NCBI GenBank assembly: GCA_016719055.1
Contig: JADKAW010000038.1
Span: 186,001-250,000 of the forward strand
Length of the DNA stretch: 64,000 nt
Direction of reading: 5' to 3'
Source: Candidatus Rhodoferax mariagerensis
Lineage (GTDB): Bacteria > Pseudomonadota > Gammaproteobacteria > Burkholderiales > Burkholderiaceae_C
Shown: one piece after another, positions 8,321 to 16,100 of the stretch
How positions within the stretch are numbered: position 1 is the stretch's first letter
Layout of the letters: the number at the start of each line of letters is the position of its first letter
The notes under the pieces: model-generated
What the model was told of the DNA's origin: nothing
What the model saw: the letters and a program-made list of their open reading frames with translations, nothing else
Databases searched by the model: none
Translations under genes and position numbers: made by a program

Positions 8321-9603
8321 GTGGTGGTCTGCGTGGCTTGCCAGTTGCGAACGTCGATCTTGCCGGTGGTGGCTGCGGTGATCAGGGCCGTGCGGTATTC
8401 GGTGAGGCGGGTGATGGCTTCAACGCAACTTGCACTCATGGAGTCAATCTTGTTGGTTTGCCTGTCAATCTGCTTGGTAATCATCTTTTGCTCTGCCACT
8501 GATGGGTACGCCATTTGCAGGTTAGCGATAACTCCCATGCCGATGTTCTGTTGTGTACCAAAGCTCCATCCCTGTTCTACTGAGTAGAAAAATGGTTTTG
8601 ACTTCATGAAAAAGAAAATGAAATCGGTCGTTACCGTGTCCAAATCGGGCCTCAATGCTGCCAAGGGTGACCAAATGTTGAAATCCAAATCTGTTTCTAC
8701 CCTCGCGATATTTCCAGTTGTTGCACCTGACTTGACCATGTAAACATCACCGCGTTTTGGATGGTATTTTTTTGAGTACCTTTGGTGATCTTCAAGACTG
8801 ATATCCCCCCGTTTTTTATCGAAATCCAAACGGTCATTCTTTACAGACTCTGCTGATACAAAAGGTATCCCATCATCAAAAAATTCTGGAGTTTCATGGG
8901 GTCCATCCGTAATTGGCTCTTGCAGCGCAGACTTTATCGGACTTATTTTCCAGTGCACTGGAACTACGCCAAGGCAAGCAATACCGGAATCGCGCATCGG
9001 CGCATCGGGATTCAGGCCCTTGGTGACGGCTTGAGTGATGACGGCCAGGCGCTTTTCTTTGAGCTTTTGCAACAGCTCCTTTTTTTTGGCGATCAGTGCG
9101 TCGATCTGGCTGGTTTTCCAGTCGAGGAAGGCAGCGATTTGTTGCTGTTTCGCCTTATCTTTGGGGTACGAAACGGATAAACAAACCAGGGCCGTCGGAT
9201 TGATTGCGGGGTAGCTGACGCCAGTTGAATTGGCGACTACTGCATCAATGAAAGCAACATTTTGAAGTGCGTACCCCAAGTATTTGCGATCCATGAACTC
9301 AAGCGCTCGAATCACGGCAAAACCCGTGGATACAACCATGTTCGCTGGCGGCGACTCAATCGGCGCGATTGCCTTCAGATAGGTCCTCACCGTGGAAATA
9401 ATGGTGTCACCATCTTTTACTAACCGCCTGGCACGGGAAGGTGCTTTCTCGAAGGTCAGCGTCTTGTCCCCGGGTCGGTCCGGGAGCGCCTCGTCATTAC
9501 AGCTTGCCAAGAACTTCAACCGTCTGGCTTCCCAACCCGCAGGAATACGGTCAATTTCATGCCAACGCGTAGGAATTTGGGCACTGTATGCGGGATAACT
9601 CAC
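8317..9603 (-). CDS. hsdS: Type I restriction-modification specificity subunit (HsdS)
   Basis: A 428-residue protein with two target-recognition domains, each beginning near an IPAGW / VPVHW element and each followed by a coiled-coil spacer (KTSQIDALIAKKKELLQKLKE after the first; the second ends AATTGKIDVRNW). HsdS sets the DNA sequence bound by HsdM and HsdR. The first domain runs directly from NDEALPDRPGDK into TLTFEKAPSRARR; relatives I remember have an additional ~20-25 residues containing a Y(V/I)DIGSV-like strand here, so an in-frame deletion is suspected. Function is therefore uncertain even though the frame is open. Confidence 0.9.
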   Translation of the reverse strand: MSYPAYSAQIPTRWHEIDRIPAGWEARRLKFLASCNDEALPDRPGDKTLTFEKAPSRARRLVKDGDTIISTVRTYLKAIAPIESPPANMVVSTGFAVIRALEFMDRKYLGYALQNVAFIDAVVANSTGVSYPAINPTALVCLSVSYPKDKAKQQQIAAFLDWKTSQIDALIAKKKELLQKLKEKRLAVITQAVTKGLNPDAPMRDSGIACLGVVPVHWKISPIKSALQEPITDGPHETPEFFDDGIPFVSAESVKNDRLDFDKKRGDISLEDHQRYSKKYHPKRGDVYMVKSGATTGNIARVETDLDFNIWSPLAALRPDLDTVTTDFIFFFMKSKPFFYSVEQGWSFGTQQNIGMGVIANLQMAYPSVAEQKMITKQIDRQTNKIDSMSASCVEAITRLTEYRTALITAATTGKIDVRNWQATQTTT

Positions 9604-9650
9604 TTTTTGTCTCCAGCCTTCTTAACATGAAACACCATACAAACATCTCT

Positions 9651-9714
9651 CGTCATTCCCGCGAATGCGGGAATCCATGCGTTTCTGTCATTCCCGCATT
9701 CGCGGGAATGACAG
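9651..9714. repeat. Paired palindromic REP-like repeat (R1)
   Basis: Two copies in facing orientation. 9651-9677 reads CGTCATTCCCGCGAATGCGG then GAATCCA; 9685-9714 is itself a near-perfect palindrome around TTCCCGCATTCGCGGGAA. It lies between the rhuM C-terminal remnant and hsdS. Confidence 0.8.
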
Positions 9715-9845
9715 AAGGTACTTCGCCACGGGTTCAAAATTCGCATCCACCGGACGCGGCAACAAATCCTGCTGCTGGCGGTAACTGGCATATTCCAGTT
9801 CGGCCTGGCTTTGGCGTTCCCTGTAGAGATTCGGCCCGCGTGATC
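9715..9845 (-). pseudogene. Probable C-terminal remnant of the disrupted rhuM-like gene
   Basis: Between repeats R1 and R2 the minus strand reads PNLYRERQSQAELEYASYRQ and then QQDLLPRPVDANFEPVAKYL before running into repeat sequence. The pattern (ELEYxxYR, then PVxxxFExxxK) resembles, from memory, the C-terminal end of RhuM-family proteins. It is in a different frame from the N-terminal part at 10353-10646 and lacks a start. An alternative is debris of another specificity-associated gene. Confidence 0.4.
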
Positions 9846-9848
9846 CAT

Positions 9849-9910
9849 CGTCATTCCCGCGAATGCGGGAATCCAGAACTGCATCGATTCCCGCATTCGT
9901 GGGAATGACA
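9849..9910. repeat. Paired palindromic REP-like repeat (R2)
   Basis: Forward copy at 9849-9875 (TCATTCCCGCGAATGCGGGA core) and an inverted copy at about 9886-9910 (GATTCCCGCATTCGTGGGAA core) separated by about 10 bases. It is on the 3' side of the GIY-YIG gene. Confidence 0.8.
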
Positions 9911-9991
9911 GCAGGCTTTTGCGTTGCGGTAATGTTGGCGAGCTTTGACTTGGCAAAAATAACCTTGCGGACAATGTGCCGCACCGAGGAA

Positions 9992-10282
9992 TCAGCCCGC
10001 AATATCGTTCCAAAGATCGCGCCACTCGGGGTTGGTCTTTTCGATCAACGCCAATTTCCATGAACGATTCCATTTTTTGAGCTGTTTTTCGCGCGTGATC
10101 GCGGCAAGCATGTCTGTATATTGCTCGTGGTACACCAGTTGATGGACTTTGTATTTTTGGGTGAAGCCTTCGACAACATCGTTTTTGTGCTCCCAAATAC
10201 GCTTGACGATGTCGCTGGTGACACCGATATACAGGGTGCCATTTCGCTGGCTTGCGAGGATGTAAACGACAGGGTGCTTCAT
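9992..10282 (-). CDS. GIY-YIG nuclease-family protein, flanked by REP-like repeats
   Basis: A 96-residue single-domain protein: VYILAS at 6-11, the YIG of TLYIGVTSD at 18-20, the conserved Arg in VKRIWEHKN, and the LKKWNRSWK stretch typical of small UvrC-like GIY-YIG proteins. The frame is open upstream to 10465, but those codons translate repeat sequence (IVIPAKAGIQ), so the ATG at 10282 is preferred. It sits inside a broken rhuM-like gene between hsdM and hsdS, with paired palindromic repeats on both sides (9849-9910 and 10299-10350). From memory, such genes next to this repeat are common in betaproteobacteria. Enzymatic role is unknown. Confidence 0.8.
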   Translation of the reverse strand: MKHPVVYILASQRNGTLYIGVTSDIVKRIWEHKNDVVEGFTQKYKVHQLVYHEQYTDMLAAITREKQLKKWNRSWKLALIEKTNPEWRDLWNDIAG

Positions 10283-10298
10283 GGGCTGGGTTCGCGGC

Positions 10299-10350
10299 TG
10301 GATTCCCGCCTTCGCGGGAATGACGATAGTTAGGTTCGCTGGAATGACGA
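10299..10350. repeat. Palindromic REP-like repeat with partial second copy (R3)
   Basis: 10299-10325 is TGGATTCCCGCCTTCGCGGG followed by AATGACG. A degraded second copy (TTCGCTGGAATGACGATAG) follows at 10336-10353. It abuts the exact point where the rhuM-like reading frame breaks off. Confidence 0.8.
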
Positions 10351-10352
10351 TA

Positions 10353-10646
10353 GATGACATCAAGGTTATAGAACTCGATGAATCGCGTGACCTGCTTGCC
10401 CCCCTCGGTTTGAACTGTTGCAGATTTCGCAACAGTTCGAGCTTGCTGTAACTCGCCCTCTTCAAACGCGTTTTTGATATGACGGGAGATCACAGACTTG
10501 TCACGCTGAAACAGGTCAGCCAGTTGATTGAGCGACAACCAGACATTGTTCCCCTGAAAGCGGACTTCCAGTCGGGTGCGACCATCCTCAGTTTGGTAAA
10601 GGATGAATTCGCCGTCCGGCAAAGCGGGTTGAAGTTGGCTGCTCAT
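10353..10646 (-). pseudogene. rhuM-like gene, N-terminal part, interrupted by repeat/GIY-YIG insertion
   Basis: The first 98 codons (MSSQLQPALPDGEFILYQTE through FIEFYNLDVI) match the N-terminal region of RhuM-family proteins: GEFILYQTEDGRTRLEVRF, the HTH-like LSLNQLADLFQRDKSVISRH, and the FYNLDVI element. After GTCATC at 10353-10358 the frame continues only into translated repeat sequence. The start overlaps the hsdM stop by four bases (ATGA), so it was a normal member of the RM operon. RhuM-family genes are often found between hsdM and hsdS; their biochemical role is not established. Confidence 0.75.
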
Positions 10647-12931
10647 GCCGTCACCTCCTTCAGCATGGCCATGATGTCTTTCTCCAGCGCCAGGATGTCG
10701 GCCTCAATGGCTTCCAGCGGGCGGGGTGGCTCGTATTCGTAGAAGTGGCGGTTAAACGGAATCTCGTAACCCACCTTGGTTTTGCTGTGGTCTATCCAGG
10801 CATCAGCACGGTAGGGCAGCACTTCAGCGGCCAGATAGGCCTCGCAATGGCCCTCCACCAAGGCCAGCAGCGGGTCAAGGTCCACCTTGCCCTTGTTCTT
10901 TTTGCCTTCATAGTCCAGCGGCAAAGGCAGGGCAATGCCGGGCGGCAACGGCACGTTTTCGGTGTCGCGCAGGTCGGGGTCAGGTTCAGACTCGCCTTTT
11001 TTGCTCCAGCAGACTTCGGCTGTGGGGTCTTTTTCACCCAGCGCACCGGCGCAAAGCAAGGCTGTTTTGAGCTTGGCATCAAGGTCAATGCCCGAGCTGG
11101 CAAAGGCTTTGGACAGTTGCAGCTCAAAAACGCTGCGGTCTTTGACGAGTTCGCCGTGGGTAAAACCGGGCAACATGGCTTGCAGCACGTCCAGAATGGC
11201 GGCCTGCGCGGCTTCACCCAACAAGATTTCTTCCTTGACCTTGGTTTTGTCCTTGCGTTTGCGTGACAGCACCAGGTCGGCAAACGCCCCGGTGGCCTGC
11301 ACGCGGGCAATGCGCTCAGCGGTGACGCAAAAGTTAAGCCGCAACGGGCGCTCAACGGTGATTTTGAGAAAGCCAAAGTCCTGGTTGTCAAACACCTTGC
11401 TGACCAACAGTCGTTTGGTTTGGTCGCGCTTGGGGTCAATGTTGGTTTGAATGTCGGCTACGGTGTGGCGCACGTCATGGCCAAAGTCGCCATACAGGCG
11501 GGTGATGGCGGCAATGTGGTCGGGGGTGCCCTCCAGGCCGTCGCCCATGCGTTTGCGTTTGTCACCCAGGCTTTTCTTCATCTTCCAGGCAAAGTCAGTG
11601 CCGTTGATGAGCTGCACCTTGCCCGCACGCTGGGCAGTCTTGCGGTTGGTCACTATCCACACATAGGTGTAGATGCCGGTGTTGTAAAACAACTGGTCGG
11701 GCAGGCCAATGACGGCCTCCAACATGTCGTGCTCGATGATCCAGCGGCGGATATTGCTCTCGCCACTGCCGGCGTCGCCGGTAAACAAAGGCGAGCCGTT
11801 GAAGACGATGGCAATGCGCGAGCCTTCGCCGCCGAGCTTGGGCGTGGGCTGCATTTTGGACATCATGTGCAGCAAAAACAGGAGCGCACCGTCGTTGATG
11901 CGCGGCAGGCCGGGGCCAAAACGGCCCTTGAAACCAAAGCTGTCATGCTCTTTGGTGACAAAGTCTTTTTCAGGTTTCCATTCCACGCCAAACGGCGGAT
12001 TCGCCAGCATGAAGTGAAAACGCTCGCCGGGGTGGCCGTCGCCATCGGCTACGCCATCCTTGATCTTGCCGGTGCCCAGGGTGTCGCCAAAGACGATGTT
12101 TTGCACCTCTTCGCCTTTGATCATCAGGTCTGAGCCGCAAATGGCAAAGGACTCGGGGTTGTATTCCTGGCCGAACAGGCGCACGTCGGCGCTGGGGTTC
12201 AGGCCGGTGTCTGGGTCTTTGATGACCTTTTCAGACTCCGACAACATGCCACCCGTGCCACAGGTTGGGTCGTAAATCTTGATGAGTTTGGCCTTGCGAT
12301 AGACCAGGTCGTCATGCGTGAACAGCAGGTTGACCATGAGTTTGATGACTTCACGCGGGGTGAAGTGGTCGCCAGCCTCTTCGTTGGCCTGCTCGTTAAA
12401 GCGGCGCACCAGGTCCTCAAACAAGTAGCCCATGGCGATGTTGGGGATGGTGTCGGGGTGCAGATCGACGGCAGCGATTTGTTTGACCACATCAAACAGG
12501 CGGTTGGCTTCGTCGAGTTTTTCAATTTCTTCGTCGAACTTGAATTTCTCGATGATCTTGCGGGCACGGCTGGAAAAGCCGGCCATGTAGTTGGCCAGGT
12601 TGGCGGCCAGCTTGTCGGGGTCACCCAGCAGTGCGTTAAACGTGAAGTCGCTGGTGTTGTAAAAACTCAGGTCAAACTTGCGGAAAACCATTTTTTCAAT
12701 GGCCTCGATGTCGTATTTGGCTTTGCCGTCCTTGTCGGTTTGCGCTTTGAGCTGCCGGTGGTACTTGACCACATTGTCTTTGGAGGCTTCCAAAACACAA
12801 TCCAGACGGCGCAGCACGGTGAGCGGAATCATCACCCTGCGGTATTGCGGCGGGCGGTACGGGCCGCGCAGCAAGTTGGCGATGTTCCAGATGATGTCGC
12901 CGTGGGTTTTGAATGCGTCGAGGTTTTTCAT
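10643..12931 (-). CDS. hsdM: Type I restriction-modification methyltransferase subunit (HsdM)
   Basis: A 762-residue N6-adenine methyltransferase. An HsdM N-terminal helical domain is followed by the SAM-binding motif YDPTCGTGGM (about residue 222-231) and catalytic motif IV NPPF (about 310). The C-terminal ~250 residues, including PLPLDYEGKKNKGKVDLDPL and YEIPFNRHFY, match the long-tail HsdM variety. It methylates the site chosen by HsdS. First gene of the island's minus-strand operon; its stop overlaps the rhuM-like start. No frameshift was seen. Confidence 0.95.
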   Translation of the reverse strand: MKNLDAFKTHGDIIWNIANLLRGPYRPPQYRRVMIPLTVLRRLDCVLEASKDNVVKYHRQLKAQTDKDGKAKYDIEAIEKMVFRKFDLSFYNTSDFTFNALLGDPDKLAANLANYMAGFSSRARKIIEKFKFDEEIEKLDEANRLFDVVKQIAAVDLHPDTIPNIAMGYLFEDLVRRFNEQANEEAGDHFTPREVIKLMVNLLFTHDDLVYRKAKLIKIYDPTCGTGGMLSESEKVIKDPDTGLNPSADVRLFGQEYNPESFAICGSDLMIKGEEVQNIVFGDTLGTGKIKDGVADGDGHPGERFHFMLANPPFGVEWKPEKDFVTKEHDSFGFKGRFGPGLPRINDGALLFLLHMMSKMQPTPKLGGEGSRIAIVFNGSPLFTGDAGSGESNIRRWIIEHDMLEAVIGLPDQLFYNTGIYTYVWIVTNRKTAQRAGKVQLINGTDFAWKMKKSLGDKRKRMGDGLEGTPDHIAAITRLYGDFGHDVRHTVADIQTNIDPKRDQTKRLLVSKVFDNQDFGFLKITVERPLRLNFCVTAERIARVQATGAFADLVLSRKRKDKTKVKEEILLGEAAQAAILDVLQAMLPGFTHGELVKDRSVFELQLSKAFASSGIDLDAKLKTALLCAGALGEKDPTAEVCWSKKGESEPDPDLRDTENVPLPPGIALPLPLDYEGKKNKGKVDLDPLLALVEGHCEAYLAAEVLPYRADAWIDHSKTKVGYEIPFNRHFYEYEPPRPLEAIEADILALEKDIMAMLKEVTA

Positions 12932-12974
12932 GTCAAGTTTTTTTGCTATGTTTTTTATTGTGTTTTGTGAAATG

Positions 12975-13036
12975 AAAAATAGGCTGTAGCCCTTTTAGAT
13001 AAGGAGCTGCCAGCTACAAATAAGATATCAATTTTT
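12975..13036. repeat. Interspersed ~50-bp repeat (GGGCTAGAGG family), reverse copy
   Basis: On the minus strand: AAAAATTGATATCTTATTTG, TAGCTGGCAGCTCC, then AAGGGCTACAGCC and a T-run. It lies upstream of hsdM. Confidence 0.45.
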
Positions 13037-13062
13037 GCCAAATGGCGTAACTGCTTACCAAT

Positions 13063-13132
13063 CGTCATTCCCGCGAAGGCGGGAATCCATGGTTTGTCCG
13101 CTGACTGGATTCCCGCCTTCGCGGGAATGACG
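13063..13132. repeat. Perfect inverted pair of REP-like repeats (R4, REPIN-like)
   Basis: A 27-base copy at 13063-13089 (CGTCATTCCCGCGAAGGCGG then GAATCCA) is matched exactly by its reverse complement at 13106-13132, with a 16-base spacer. Each 27-mer is itself palindromic at its core. It sits between hsdM and the alpha-2-macroglobulin gene and is the best preserved copy in the window. Confidence 0.9.
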
Positions 13133-13155
13133 GATGGGGCCGACTGCCGGTCATG

Positions 13156-16100
13156 TCAATTTGCCTGCACTTTCACCAGCGTATTGGGCGTCGCGCCAAA
13201 CATTTCAGGTGCGTACATGGCTTCCACGCGCGATGGCGGCAATGAGAACTCACCGACATTGTTCAGCCGCAGCGTGTACTGCATCTTGGTGCTGCCTTTG
13301 GGCATGAACTGGTAATAGCTGCGAAATGCCTCAAAGCTGCGCTCCTCAAACGCTGCCCAGCCACTCCCGCCCGACTTTTCGCCTTCGGTGGCAATCTCGC
13401 TGTCGCGCCCCAAACCGCTGCCCAAAATGGTGGCACCGCCCGGCACCGGATCGGTGATCACGGCCCAACTCATGTCGGCGCTGGCGGTCACTTCCAAAGT
13501 GATGCGCAACACGTCACCACGCGTGTAGCTGCCTGCAGGCAAGGCTGGGTTGGCCTGTTCCACCGGTGTGATGGTCTTTTTGATCTGATACCCGGCAAAG
13601 AACGGCTCCTTGAGCGGCACGGCGGCCAGCGATTGCAGCGTGAGCCAGGGTTTGCCAGGGCCTTGGTGGGTTACTGCAAGCGTGTCAGCGGCCTTGCCCC
13701 AGGGCAAAAACATATTGTTGTTGCGCAAATTGCCCGGTGCTGCCGGTGCGCCAAAAACACTGGCCTGATGCGCTGCACCTGATGCATCGGTGGCTTTGAT
13801 GCGCTCCACACGGCTCCAGTCCACCGCGGCACTGGCTGCGCCCAGGCTGGCTTTGGTGTTGCCCGCCACGGCCACCGATTCAAATTTGGCCGAGAACTTC
13901 TCCAGCGCCAGGCCGCCCCACAGATTGGCGGTGGTGGTGTGCCAGGCTCCGTTTTGCTGGCGCGCCATGAAGCCGTTGGCCAGGCGGCCCATGTCGTCCT
14001 TCCAGGTGGGGTCGTCCAGCACCGCCAGCATCAGACGGGCCGTGTTGACGTCGCCGTTTTGCATCAGCCACCACCAATAGTCGTCACGCTCGGTGCTGAA
14101 GATCATCTTGGTGCCCTGGTAGCTGATGCGCGCACGCAAGATCTGCTGCGCTTCGGCCAGCCGCTTGTCGCGCTCGGCCACATCGGGCAGGCGCTTCAAG
14201 ATATTGAGCCAGTCGATCACCGCATGGGTGGGCCACTGGTTGGGTGCCAGCGTGATTGATCCCAGCATGCGGGCCTGCGCCTTGCCGTAGCGTGACAGGG
14301 CTTCGATGGCGGCGAGCTTGCGCACGTCCAGATCGGTGCCACTTCGTGGGCTCCAGGTCTTGCGCTGGATGCGGCCTTCGACAAATGCGATCAGGGCCTT
14401 TTCCATCGGCGCGCGTACCTCATCGCTCAGGCCAAATCCCGGGTCAATGCCTGAGGCCTCGTGACTGGCCGCCAGCAGGTAGGCCGTCAGCGTGTCGCTG
14501 CCATGGTTGGCATCGCCATCGCGGGGTGGGAAATAATTGGCCAGTCCGTCGGCATCCAGATAGCTGGGAATCTGGTTGACCACCTGGCGCCACAGCCGGG
14601 CGTCGCGCAGGCCGACCGACTTGCTGGTCTTTTGCTCCAGGCAGGCAAACGGGTAATTGGCAAACCAGTCTTTGACACCCGGCAAGCCTTCGGCCAGCTT
14701 GGGCTGCAGCATCATCTTCAGACCACCACGACCGGGGATGGCATCGATCGGCGGGCTCACCGCCAGGCTGAACGGGCCATCGATTTGCACCAGTGTGGCC
14801 TGTTGCACGGTTAGCGGCACGGCGGGAATGATGCGCTGGCTGACCTTGAGGGCATCACGCGCACCACCCAGCGTGTCCTTGGCTTCAATCTCCCACAGGA
14901 TGGCTTCAAAACGGCTCAAGGCCAGTTGCGCCGGGGCTTTGATGCCCCAGGCAACTTCGCGCGCATCGCCAGCAGGAATGTCGATGGTTTGCTGAGGCAG
15001 TTCCAGCAGCGTCGCGCGTGGCGTCACCAGCACCTTCATGGCCGCCTTGGTGGTGTTGCGCAGGGTGATCTGGGCCCGGTACAGGTCGTCCTCACGCACC
15101 AGTGGCGGCAGGCCACTGATGATTTGCAGGTCTTGCGTGGCGCGGATGCTGGTGCTGCCGGTGCCAAACAGGCCAGTGGCGGCATCGGCAATCGCCACAA
15201 TCTTGAAGGTGGTCAGCGCGTCGTTGAGCGGCACCGTGACCGTGGCGCTGCCGCTGGCATCGAGGTTGACGTTCGGATTCCACAGCAGCAAGGTGTCGAG
15301 CAGTTCACGCGTGCCACTGCGACCACCACCGCCCCCCGCCGGTATCGCCTTGCGCCCATAGTGCCGTCGGCCAATGATCTCCATCTGCGCGGTGGCGGTT
15401 TCAACCCCCCAAGAGCGGCGTTGCAGCATGGCTTCCAGCAGGTTCCAGCTGGTATTGGGTTTGAGCTCCAGCAGCGCCTGGTCCACCGCAGCTAGCGCAA
15501 CCTCGGCATTGGCAGCGGGCTGGCCGTTGGGCAGCTTGACGTTGATCGTGACCTTGGCCTGGCTGCGCACGGTGTAACTTTCTTTGTCGGCCTTGACACT
15601 CACGGCCAGCTGGTGCGCCGCCGTGCCAACCCGGATTTCGGCCGCGCCCAGGCGAAATGCCGGTTTGCTCAGGTCCACCAGCGCCGTGGGGGCCACGTAT
15701 TCGCGCCCCTCATACCAGAACGAGGTCCACCACTCGCGCGGTGCCTTGTAGCCCCAGGTGAAAAAGCTGTACCACGGCACCTCACGCAGCCGCCCGCGCA
15801 GCGCCAGCACGCTGACATACACGTTCGGGCCCCAGCCGTCCTTGATCTTGAGCTCCACGGTTGGGTCCTGGCCATTGAGCTGCACCACCTCGGTATACAA
15901 AATGCCTTCGCGCTCGACTGCCACCAGCGCAGTGGCAAAGCGAAACGGCATGCGCACCTGAAAGCGTGCGGTCTCACCCGGCTGGTAGCTCTTTTTTTCC
16001 GGCAGCAAATCAATACGGTCGTGGTCCTCGCCACCAAACCACAACTCGCCTTGCCGGGTGACAAACACCGAGCTGGCGGCCTGGCTGGTATTGCCGGCGC

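Noticed and set aside
9651..10350. Possible CRISPR array in the RM island
   Set aside because: Repeats are palindromic, occur in both orientations as pairs, and spacing is irregular with a gene between; no cas genes.
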